This document shows, piece after piece, positions 25,626 to 35,103 of a DNA stretch of 58,392 nt. The DNA lies in contig JAHLWZ010000889.1 in the NCBI GenBank assembly GCA_020536535.1, positions 1 to 58,392 of the forward strand, written 5' to 3'. The notes under the pieces are model-generated. The model searched no databases and was not told where the DNA came from. It saw nothing but the letters and a program-made list of their open reading frames with translations. Both the position numbers and the translations under genes were made by a program. Position 1 is the stretch's first letter. Each line of letters begins with the position of its first letter. Source of the stretch: Pelomyxa schiedti (taxonomy: Eukaryota; Evosea; Pelobiontida; Pelomyxidae).

Positions 25626-26960
25626 TCACGGGGATTTGTGGCTGGTTTTTGTTACAGCACGGAGTTGGTAAGGCCCTTGTGAGAGTATAGTGCGATCGTG
25701 GGGATTGTTCCAATCAAAGAGAATAGTGGATGCAACAGGGGGTGGGTAATTGACTTCCACCACCCACAATCTGTGTTGGGTTAATAAGAGTGTTTGGAGC
25801 GCGGGTCTATTTGGTGTTTTCAGGTGAAAAGGAGACATACAGGCTCAGGTTTGGTGACAGGACGAGATCAAGGGTGTAGTCGGAACAGTTAATTTTTGGT
25901 GCCACAGATTCCCACGCAGTAAAAATTGCTTTCTCTATATCTCCATGCCGTTTTATCTGAGTGAGTTCAGTTGATTTTGAAATCGCGCGGTTATAGAAAG
26001 TGATTACAATTTCGGGCACAAAGCAATGTTTATGATACATAGATGCTGCATTCAAGTTTCCCCTTGCTACAAACAACTTGTTTGAAGTTAGAACCTCCAT
26101 GTGTAATAGGGTGCCTTACTCTAAATTCCCATTCAGTGTCAAAAACCTCGAATTTTCTTATAGCCACGTAAACAGGAAATGTACCGAGCATCTCACAAGT
26201 TCTCAAGTCATGCATAACACGCTGGCTGTGAAGAAGCAGCCGAATTGCATCCATAGCGTGTGTTACACACATTGACATCACATGAGCCCTAGCTTCACAC
26301 ACCCCTTGGTCAAGTGATGGATTCTGATGTTTCACTTGTTGTAGAATTGAATGATAGTGGCTGGTGGCGAAAGCTGAGTCTTTTGGGCTACGAGTAGAGA
26401 GACGTACAAATGCACCCTTTTTTTGAACTTGGATTAAGTTTGGGGAGGATGAAGTGCAAACTAACCTGAGGGAAACTTTCAATGAGTATTTTCAGCTGGG
26501 ATTCAAGGTCGGTTATGGCTTTCCAATTTGCTCTGTTAGTTTCCTTCCATGAAATCACAATTTTTCTATAGCTGTCATCTTTGGCTTCAATGAAATCCTC
26601 TTCGTTTTGTGCATCAAGTTTAAAATCAAGGGATACAGCGCCTGTGTAAGAGCTAAGACTATCAGTATAGAGTTAGAGGTGTATGGACCTGATTTTGATA
26701 CACCCGTTTCAGTCACCTTCATGATATACTCCGTGGGTTTGTCTCTCTCCCGGGAAAAAGCCTAGATAATCATAAGGCCAATAAATGCACACAGGAGAAA
26801 ACCTCACGAGATTCTGTGGACAATAGCATTGAATGGCTCAGTGACCTTAAAACGCGTGCATCAGTTTCTGACAGAAGTATGAACTCCGTAGGAAATGTGA
26901 CCTGTTTCAAGTCGTTGTACCATCGTTCAATCCGATAGTACATATCAGAGGGTGATGCTT
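25626..26960 (-). other. domain block: D123/CDC123-like ATP-grasp
   Basis: Landmarks in order are an early MYYRIERWYNDLKQV-FPTEFI stretch (about 26935-26865), like the start of CDC123 (SAWYPFF...VTIKSVIL); WKAITDLESQLK and FVRLSTRSPKDSA (near 26400-26365), like APRDAYWI; EWEFRVFVARGNL; and LWVVEVNYPP with STILFDWN (near 25765-25690), like LIDFNPFG...LLFTW. The Glu/Asn of EVN fit ATP-grasp metal/ATP ligands. CDC123 itself is an eIF2 assembly factor; this divergent copy may do something else. The first landmark lies upstream of the apparent stop at 26770, which argues for fusion. Confidence 0.75.
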
Positions 26961-29900
26961 CTGGCATTAGCTCCACTGTTGGTATTGATGGGCTTGGAGG
27001 CTCGGGAAGAAGCCCAGACTTTACCATGAAATCCAGTTGACGAGAAAAGACTTCAAATGTCATAGCAGGGCAAGTAATTCCACACTGTCGCATCATCTTG
27101 CGAGTATTTGACGTGTCAGGACCAAGGTCAAATTCAACGCCTGCAAAACCACCACCAAGTAGCAAGCTCTGCCTGAAGACAGCAAGAGGATTTGTGTCAG
27201 GCATTTCAGATAAACATGCAAACCACTCTTCTTCGCACATCTCACGCAGTTTGTAGCCATAACGGTGAAGGTGTGTCAGCAAAGCCTCCCAAGACAGTGG
27301 TGTAGGTGTTACTAAGTGTAATACCTCGGGGTTCACCTCGATATTTTGGGGCAGGGCCCCGGCGGTAAAACCCTTTTGTACAGCCATTGCTGTGCATATT
27401 ACAGAGCAAACATAATCCACCGGAGTTAGCAAAAAGTTGGGGGGTATGATCCCTGTTTTGGCTGGATAACCGCCCAAATATATTAGTCCACGAATCACAG
27501 CAGTGGTGAAGCATGTTGGGTTACAGCATCCACTTTCAGAGTGAGCAGAGATCGTAGATGGGCGATAAACCACAACACGAGGCAGAGAAAGAGAATGCCC
27601 TGCAGACACTGAAAGAACTTCAGAAACAAATTTGGTGGCAGCGTACCCAGGTGCATTGCTGAGTTCAGAGAGGGTGTATAAATCCAAATGTAATGGGGTC
27701 TCAGGGTGATCTTCTGCACCCTTACCGCGTAAAACGTTCACACTTGATATGTGGTGGAGGTGTTTCTTCACTGGACCAGAGGCAGCAAACTTGATAACTT
27801 CGAGGGTGCCTCCAACGTTGATTCGTTTGAGTGCCGAGTAGGGAAGAACCCCATTAACTCGTGCAGCGTTATGAACAACGTCTGCCACCTCATGAGCAAG
27901 CCTGTGGTAGGTATGTAAACTCAAACCCATGAGTGGAGATGAAACATCGCCACACAGAACAAGCACACGGGATATATCTGCTGGTAAGCAATTCAATGTC
28001 TTGGCTGCATTCAAATATCGTTCTTGGGCATGCATGTCACTATCACCCCTCACAATACAATAAACTTTTCTGCCAGGGAAAGCTTCAACTAAGTATTTGA
28101 CAAGAAAGGGTCCAAGAAAGCCTGTGGCGCCGGTGACAAGAATATCTTCACTCGCGGGCACTGAGAGAGTTTGCGTGCATCCTACCTTTTGACACACATC
28201 GGCACATTCTCTCAAAGTCTTTTTTCCATAAGTTTGTGTTACAAGAGAAGAAGAAGCTGAAGAAGAAGGCAACCTGTCTTGTAAAATTCGTGGGAAGGGT
28301 GCACTCAAGCTGCCAGTTAATTTGCGGTTTTCCCACTGATGCAGAGTGGGTTTTCTCTTTTTGGCATGCAACTAACCCTTCAAATTCCAGTAGGCTATTT
28401 GCTTGCATCAAGTCTACCACGTTGCACATTATTCCAGTTGATTCAGCAAGAGCTCTTATAACACGAACTGCGGCCAGTGAATCCAATCCAAGATGTTGAA
28501 AAGAAACGGAGGGCATGTCACAAAGAGCTGTTCCACAACCGGCTGTTACAGTGCTAAGAGCTTCTCCAAGTTGGGGTACTCTTACAAAAGGATTGCGTTT
28601 TCCAGAAGCAGTAACAGTTTCCTGACAAGGAGCAAATAAATCAAGTATTTCCTTCTCATATCTCCTACTAAGAGCACATCGAGACTTCTTGCCAACAGCC
28701 GTCAGCAGCCCATTCTCCTGAGAGAACGGAACAGTCTCGAGTAATATGTGTTGTGGTATTTCCCAGGGCTTGAGTCGATTTTCAGTTGCAAGATTGAGTA
28801 TTTCAGTTCTGATGGCACTCCTGGATGTGGAAGGATTTTTTGGAACAATAACACCAACGACTGATGGAGTGAAAGCAGATCCATATACATAAGCTTGCAG
28901 AATTTCAGGTGACTTCTCAAAAGTGTTCTCAAGCACTTCCAAGCAGACAAATTCACCTTGTGAAAGCTGGGGAAAAATTTTAGCATGGCAACAGGTTGAA
29001 ACGGATACCTTGACAACAGAACCAATTCGTGCCTTAATTACGATTTTGCCACCACACCGGGCTCCAATGTCCCCTGTGCGGAAGTATCGTTTTCCATTGA
29101 TTGTGAGAAACTGTGATGCATTTAAGGGGGCATTGTCAAAATATTCAGAATTGCTCTCGACGCAAATTTCACCACTAGTGTCATTGGGACCTTCACCTTG
29201 TAATCTCAATAAGGAGATTGGGTCAAGGTCGGGCAGTGGATGAAGTACTACATCAACAGAAGAGGACACAGTCCCATTTACAGCAATCGTGCCTGTTTCA
29301 GTAGTTGAATAGCCATCACCTACTTGTCTCTGATATCAAAGGTGAAAATAAAACAAAGTGTGGTAAAGAAAGAAACATTGAAGCATCGTGTCAAAAAGTT
29401 ATACAACTGTTCAGATGTTGCTGCCCCTCCTGTTATCACCCACTGTACTCTATTTCCTAGCATAAGTCTAGCGTGACTTAATGCGCGATATTCCTCGGAT
29501 ATAGTTGGCTTATTACTTTGAAGGAACTCCTTACAACCCGAAAAGAAGGAAGGGATACAGTAAGTGATGGAGTGGCAAGAGAATGCTAGAGCGTAAACCT
29601 GATATTCCGACATTAATAAAGACCAAAAAGAAGGTGGTGCACCAATCAATGTTGGACGAATGGACTTGATATTCTTAAACAGATGGGACTTGTCTCCAAA
29701 ATGAATTCCTACCTACCATCTCAGTGAATTTCCGGAGTAATGGTGTAGTATTTACCTGTCCGCCATTGCAGAAAACTCTCCAGGTTAATCGTCGGGAAAA
29801 GGCATGGAAGGGGGGCTAAGAAGAGTTATTGAAACACTCCCCATTTTGGAGGTGGGTGCAGTGAGATACTTGAAAATCAATAGTAACAATAGGCGTGACA

Positions 29901-31982
29901 GACCCAAGGGATTCATGTGCAATTTTGAAGTGGTTTCTATCTGTCCAAACTACCCCCTTCGGTTCCCCTGGGGTTTTCAGGGAAAAAATTGAGTACCAAG
30001 GAGGTTACCTGAACTTCCACTTGTAAAAACAATGGATATTGCGTCTTTTGGAAGGTTCAGCTGTACTGTATCTCTACTCACAATTGGAGCAAAAAAGTTG
30101 CTTTTGGATGACTCCAGTACGGTAAATAGATAAACAGAGGTAGCTCCCCATCCTTTACAGTTCAAAGTGCATTCCCCTTTCACAGAGGTCTTACCCCACA
30201 CAATAATACTGCGAAGAGTTTTGATAGATTTCTTAAGAGGGATTAGAGGAAAGTATATGGAGTCAGATTAGTACAAGCATTTCCATATTCTGGTTGAAGA
30301 ACTCGTCGTCACAAGCCATAACTGAAGCTTGTGCCGAATGCAATATTCTACTGGACACTTCTGGGTTCGCGTGTGGGTCAATTGGAACCGACACAATCGA
30401 GGCACAGAGAAGAGCATAGTCGCATATTATCCAGCACAGATGATTATCACCACATATGGCGACGGTGCTTCCTGGAGTTGCACGATGGAGTTGAGAAAGA
30501 TTATCACTCAATCTCTGATATAGATTAAGTGGAAATAGGACTGGACAAGAGAACCTCAACACGTTTGTTGATTTCTCCATAGGAAAGCCACATATAATCA
30601 TCCCCACCAGGGGAGGGAATACCAAGGAAAGGTCTCGCAGAATACTCCTGCTTGATATTAGCACAAGGAGAAAGTGATAAAATACATGAAACGCTGAGAA
30701 TAGTAGCTCTTTGCAAGTGTAGCCATAAAGGTAGTTGATGCTTTTGTGATCTGGTATATACACCCTTAAGAAGGTGTGTTTGGGAAAGGAGTGAAGGAAA
30801 GGTGAAACAAGCACACCTCTGAAAATGGTGTCCCTCTTTATGTACTGTACTAGCTTGGGGGAAACATTTTATACATAAATTCGAGACGTCGTGCTCACAT
30901 GAGGCACAGTTGTAACGATACTGCGCTGCCCAAGAATTAGGACTGTAGAATAAGTAGGAGATGAACTTGGAACGATGAGTTTTCCGCAACACAAGCATTG
31001 ATACTTTTTTGCATGCCCAGACGTGAGTTGGTCTGCATCACCCAGAGCATTGGCGAGAAGATTATTACATATGTGACATAAAGAACAAGCCGCAGTATTG
31101 TACCCTGTAATGTGTGCAACATAGCCATAAACAAGACCCCGCATAAGTCTCAAAAAGAACAACTGTAATAGTGGCAGTTGATCCCACAGTTGAAAACTAA
31201 CTTAAACCTCTGAGTGATTCGAGGCAAACCATGTAGCTTGAATTCCGCAAGCCGTCATCCACCCTATCCAACTAAGCCCCAAACCAAACAAAGATACAGA
31301 AATAATAAGTGTAGAAGGTCATGAAAAGAGTGGGCTCTCACCGGCCAAGCCTTGGCATCAAGAGAGCTCTGTAGAACCACTCCTCAGTCACAGGTAAAAG
31401 TACTACATAATCCAAATTGTTGAATGCTCCCACAACTGCCCTCTCACATCCCACCAGGCACCTTTCTGTGAAACGCCTTGCCGGCCAGTTTTGGGTCTTC
31501 CCTCCGGCATCCCACAAGTGCCTTGCCATGACCCTCCAGCGGCGTAACGTGGAGGTCAAACCCCTGCGCCACATTGTTACACACCAAGTGACACCCAGAT
31601 TTGCGGCCACGCCCAGTCCCACAATGGACAACGTCCTGAGGCTCCCAACACCCCACAGCCCCGCATAAAACAGTGGCGTTCCGGGATTCCCCCCCGAGCC
31701 GCTTTCGGCCCCCAGCACCCAGAGGCACACAGCCAAAATGGTGGCACCCATAATCCAGTACACCACCGCCCGGCCTGCACGCAACAAAACCGATCCAAAA
31801 ACTCCTGCGGCATCATTTAGTCTGGCTGGGAGCGGACCAGCCCGGCTATGACTCGTGCGAGCGCCGGCCGATCCAAAAACTCCATGCAACCGCGAGTCTA
31901 GCATGACCCATAATAGAACGTCAGATACGCTGGCGCACAAGACCTCGACGCATACAGCACAAGCAACAACCGCCCAACCCAT
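25626..31982 (-). CDS. predicted fusion: CPBP protease-like, ZZ finger, adenylation, carrier, thioester reductase and D123 ATP-grasp domains
   Basis: I read this as one gene of roughly 1,750 residues. Domains in order: CPBP/Rce1-type membrane domain (31982-31040), ZZ zinc finger (about 31010-30840), AMP-forming acyl adenylation domain (about 30780-28650), phosphopantetheine carrier (about 28620-28400), NAD(P)H-dependent thioester reductase (about 28160-26990), and D123/CDC123-like ATP-grasp (about 26950-25626). The joins I checked are in phase: GGCCG|gtgagag...cttag|TTGG near 31340, CCAA|gttcat...gggcag|CG (41 nt) near 30935, CAGAG|gtgtgc...cttaag|GG near 30825-30775, and GAG|gttttc...atctag|GCT (41 nt) near 26800. 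No promoter-sized gap or obvious new start separates the parts. A-carrier-R is the carboxylic acid reductase architecture. The alternative is three or four closely packed genes: an internal stop at 26770 and an ATG at 26722 would allow D123 to be separate. No transcript data support either model. Confidence 0.6.
26990..30780 (-). other. domain block: adenylation, carrier and thioester reductase (carboxylic acid reductase-like)
   Basis: Adenylation signatures are RPFLGIP with YMWLSYGEINKR, IVFTSGSSG (A3, near 30004-30030) followed after an intron by PKGVVWT, GYSTTETG (A5), YFRTGDIG (A7) and a terminal ENGLLTAVGKKSR. The carrier has FQHLGLDSLAAVRV with the phosphopantetheine Ser (near 28480). 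The reductase has ILVTGATGFLGPFLV (NAD(P) site), VVHNAARVNG, GYAATKFVSE (YxxxK) and YRPSTISAHSESG. These enzymes activate a carboxylate with ATP, load it on the carrier and release an aldehyde. The substrate cannot be read from sequence. Confidence 0.88.
30840..31010 (-). other. domain block: ZZ-type zinc finger
   Basis: The Cys/His pattern is CLCCGK, then after a 41-nt intron YRYNCASCEHDVSNLCIKCF and HKEGHHFQ. This is the CxxC...CxxC...LCxxC...H...H layout of a ZZ finger, normally a protein- or histone-tail-binding module. It lies in frame between the CPBP and adenylation domains. Confidence 0.7.
31040..31982 (-). other. domain block: CPBP (CAAX protease / Rce1-like) membrane domain
   Basis: Several hydrophobic segments follow ATG 31982. 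The three CPBP motifs are all present across three exons: EExxxR as EEWFYR (about 31371-31388), FxxxH as FASNH (about 31215-31230), and HxxxN as HICNN (about 31060-31075). This is the metal-site signature of intramembrane glutamic proteases of the Rce1/Abi family. The frame then runs without a stop into the ZZ finger (YQCLCCGKLIV). Exon 1 is much more GC-rich than the rest of the gene. Confidence 0.75.
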
Positions 31983-32014
31983 TCCCTTCTCTTTTTCAAC
32001 AAGAAAAACTTTTG
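31983..32014. promoter_or_regulatory. 32-bp divergent start-codon gap
   Basis: Only 32 bp, pyrimidine-rich then A-rich, separate the ATG at 31982 (minus) from the ATG at 32015 (plus). Transcription starts must lie inside one another's coding region or the true starts are further in. The surrounding 31440-32330 is clearly GC-richer than the window average by eye. Confidence 0.45.
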
Positions 32015-33224
32015 ATGAACCGCGTCGCTGAACGTCGTTCTTTCTCGTCGCGTACCGTCAACCCGTTCCACGTATGCTCGTACTACGACGCACGTACTCA
32101 ATTTGTGGCACTTGGGGCCGGCGCGATTGTGGGACGTTGCGGTCGCTCTGTCGGGAGCCCAGCCTCGGTGCTCACGCCCGCGTCGCTGTCGCTCATCGGC
32201 CGCGAGTGGGTCGTGTTCCCAGCCAAGCACCTCCTCGTCAATCTCGCAGAGAAGGGGGGGACAGGCGACGTGTTTGTAGAGTTCAGCGTGTCTCCCACAA
32301 TGGGGATCGTGGACTACCCGGCCGTCGTTGACTTTGGCAAAAAGAAGAGGAAGTTTTATGGATGGGTTGGGCCACAGTCTGTTGGCCATAGGTTCCCTTT
32401 GCTGGGTACAATAGATACCCAGGGAATAAAGTGCATGAAGGTCATTGACTTGTGTGCTCAACACCATCACGTTAATAGCAGTGGAAAGACCAGCAATGTA
32501 GTGGCTGTGGTTGCTGGGAATCGATCCACAACGTGGTAGGTACACTTGGGCTGTTCGGGGCAGGTGGGTGGTTTTTACACAAGGCCAACCTCTTATTACA
32601 ATCTGGGATTTTGGTGGGATTGTGGCTGGGGTGGTAACCAATGTTGATATTACTTTGCCATGGGAACCAATCAGCTTGCAGTTCCTTGGCGATGACTCAC
32701 TTGTGGTGCAACCAGATGCAAATAAATCAAGCTGTGCACTGATTGTCATAGACCTCGTGGGCACACTTGAGAACAAAGAGCTAAGGATTGTGAGTCAGCA
32801 CGCTCTTCCACAAAATTACAACTGTTTCACAAAGCTGTGGTGCTGGGGAGGAAAGTTGTACACCACAATGAGCAGGGATTCTCAGCTTGTTTGCCTTACT
32901 ACTGGTGTGAAAACTGCCTTACCCAAACCAATAGGCAGAGGAAAGGGAAGAGGGAGCCGTATGTCACTGGATCCAATTGGGGGTCCATACTATGCACTGA
33001 CTGAAACAGCATATCCCACTACAGAGGTGTACAGTGTAATGGCTCCAAATAATTTGTGCTTCAGGCATTTTCCCAAGGGTGATGAGGCACACCACATAGT
33101 ATTTGGTAATGAACTGGGTCTAAGGGAGAAAGGCCCTCTCATCCAAGTAATTGATGCTGCATCTGGCCTGATTCTTCTCACTATTGACACACTAGGGAGG
33201 TACTTTGTATTCAATGTCTCCTAG
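32015..33224 (+). CDS. hypothetical protein, beta-rich
   Basis: I do not recognise the family. Two frames join through a very short intron: ACAAC|gtggta...ggggcag|GTGG near 32531-32561 (about 31 nt) gives STTWVVFTQGQPLITIWDF, and a 28-nt variant is also in phase. The product is about 390 residues. The N-terminus (YYDARTQFVALGAGAIVGRC, LSLIGREWVVFPA) is GC-rich. The rest looks like repeated beta strands (ITIWDFGGIVAG, LQFLGDDSLVVQ, KLWCWGGKLYTTMS, IQVIDAASGLILLTI), which could be a propeller. It has no signal peptide or catalytic motif. Stop TAG 33222-33224. It shares an extremely short divergent gap with the fusion gene. Confidence 0.6.
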
Positions 33225-33884
33225 ATCTTTAAAATGGCAATGGTACCATAGACTTCTTTTAACACCACAAGTTCCGATTGTGGAAGTAGTATGTACCACA
33301 ACACCCCAAAAATTCGGGAGACAAAAAAGAAGGAGATGATTGTGAGGTGTGCAACCCCAACGAACCCCTGCGGCGCCTCGTGGGATCAGTCACCGGGCTA
33401 TGGGAAATGACCCTCCAGCCACCCCCACCCCGTCCGGCGAGCGTGGCCCCACGGCGCTTGATGCGCCGGGAACCACACATCACCAGAGGGGCATGGGCAG
33501 TCACAGAGCCACGGAATTAGCTCGCAGTGAGCACGGTGTCAGACCCTGAGACAACGCATTTGAGTTGAGGTTCGCGGAGGAAAATCAGCCCCCCAAATTA
33601 TCGATGAAATCGTCAACCTCGGGGGCAAAATTTCGAAGGAGTTATTAAACTGGGTTTTTTACGAGAAAACTGTTTGGGTTTGTGGTTGGGTTTCCAACGG
33701 ACATTCTCCACAATTCTTGGTATTTAAGTCGAAGGAGCACACCTCAATTGCATCAACCTCCGAAGAAATGTCTCAAACTCGGCCCATAAACCAGCACAGA
33801 TTTTCCCATCATGTCCATTATGGGACATTGCGGGTTTTCTGTTGTTTCCTCAATTTTTCCTTTTGCTTTTTCTTTTCGCAAAGA
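33225..33884. other. intergenic, about 660 bp, with a GC-rich patch
   Basis: 33345-33550 is markedly GC-rich against AT-rich flanks and is open in more than one frame, but none of its translations resembles a domain I know. It may be a gene relic or a regulatory island. 33550-33884 looks like the promoter and leader of the nucleoside hydrolase gene. Confidence 0.4.
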
Positions 33885-35077
33885 ATGTGTTGTGTGGTGT
33901 TGTGTGTTTGTTTTTTTATTTTTGCGGGGGTCAGTTGGTGTGGTGGGGAAGTTTTGGTGAGTGGGGGTGTTGGTAAGCCTTGGATAATTTTTGACTCTGA
34001 TATTGGGCCTGATGTGGATGATACTGGGGCACTTGCCGTTCTCAATGTGGGGCCTCCATTCCTACAATAAACATAATATTGTGGTGAGGGTAACACCCAT
34101 TAATCAATACACACCTACAAATAAATAAATAATTTGTTTGACACAAAGGCTGGAGTGATAAATGACTTAGTGGGAATTCTTGGAGTTGCATGCTGCACTT
34201 CTGATATATATGGCGCCCCCGCTCTGGATTCAATAAATACTTACTACGGCTGTGGTTCCTTATCTTCCACGCCTGTCGTTGGTACAAACAAAGAGAGTAT
34301 AAATTTCTTGTCTGGGCCTGACTATGAAGTGTACAACAAAGACCTCGCCCTTGAATTTCCAAACAAACTGGATGGTGATGGAGGCAACGCACAAGAGGTG
34401 GTTGCGATGTACCGGTATATTCCAACTCCACTCCTTGCAGCTTAACACCTTGACATGACAAAGTCTGTTATAGGTCACTGCTCGCCAACCTCAGTTCAAG
34501 TGATTCGGTTATTTTTGTGGCTGTTGGTCCCCTCGTCAATATCGCCGCCCTTCTAAACTCGCCCGCCGACTCTATATCCCAAAAAACCGGCCTGGAGCTT
34601 ATAGCAGAGCACTCAGAGCTTCTCGTCTGCATGGGAGGGGCCTATCCCAGCGGCACTGAATGGAATTTCCTCATGGACCCCGCGGCCGCACAACTGGTTG
34701 CCACCACTTGGCCCACTTCAATAGTCTGGAGTGGCTTTGAAGTTGGTTCCACAATCATGACTGGAAATGTACTCAACCTCCAAGCACCAAAAACAGACCC
34801 CGTTCGCACAGCCTACAACCTCTACGTGGGACCAGGAAACAACCGTGAGAGCTGGGACTTGACTGCGGCCTACTATTCTGTGTGGAACACATCCACAGCT
34901 TTGTTCAAGCTCAGCACTGAGGGCTACAATGTTGTCGATTCAGATACTGGGAGCAACCAGTGGGTGGAAGAACCTGGGGCTAACCAGTGGTACTTAATAA
35001 AGGCTGCAACAGACGAGGAGATAGAAGCAGAATTAAATTCACTTCTACTCCTTACTCCCCTTTGTGTGGGAAAATGA
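33885..35077 (+). CDS. inosine-uridine-type nucleoside hydrolase, secreted
   Basis: This enzyme hydrolyses the N-glycosidic bond of ribonucleosides for base salvage. ATG 33885 begins a signal peptide (CCVVLCVCFFIFAGVSW). The mature N-terminus carries the calcium/ribose-binding signature IIFDSDIGPDVDDTGAL (DxDxxxDD). After a roughly 100-nt intron (about 34048-34149) come INDLVGILGVACCTS, then across a second intron SVIFVAVGPLVNIAALL and ELLVCMGGAYPSGTEWNF, the family's GP(L/T)TN and MGG loops with the GxxxxxxEWN pattern. Length is about 330 residues, as expected. An alternative upstream ATG at 33769 would add a non-signal leader and seems less likely. It is convergent with the FANCI-like gene; the stop codons are 26 bp apart. 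Confidence 0.88.
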
Positions 35078-35103
35078 ACAAGTTTTTTTTTTGTTTTGCA
35101 TAT

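Noticed and set aside
33259-33549. Small genes in the GC-rich patch, both strands
   Set aside because: No domain, splice or start context supports either frame; kept only as an unexplained GC island.
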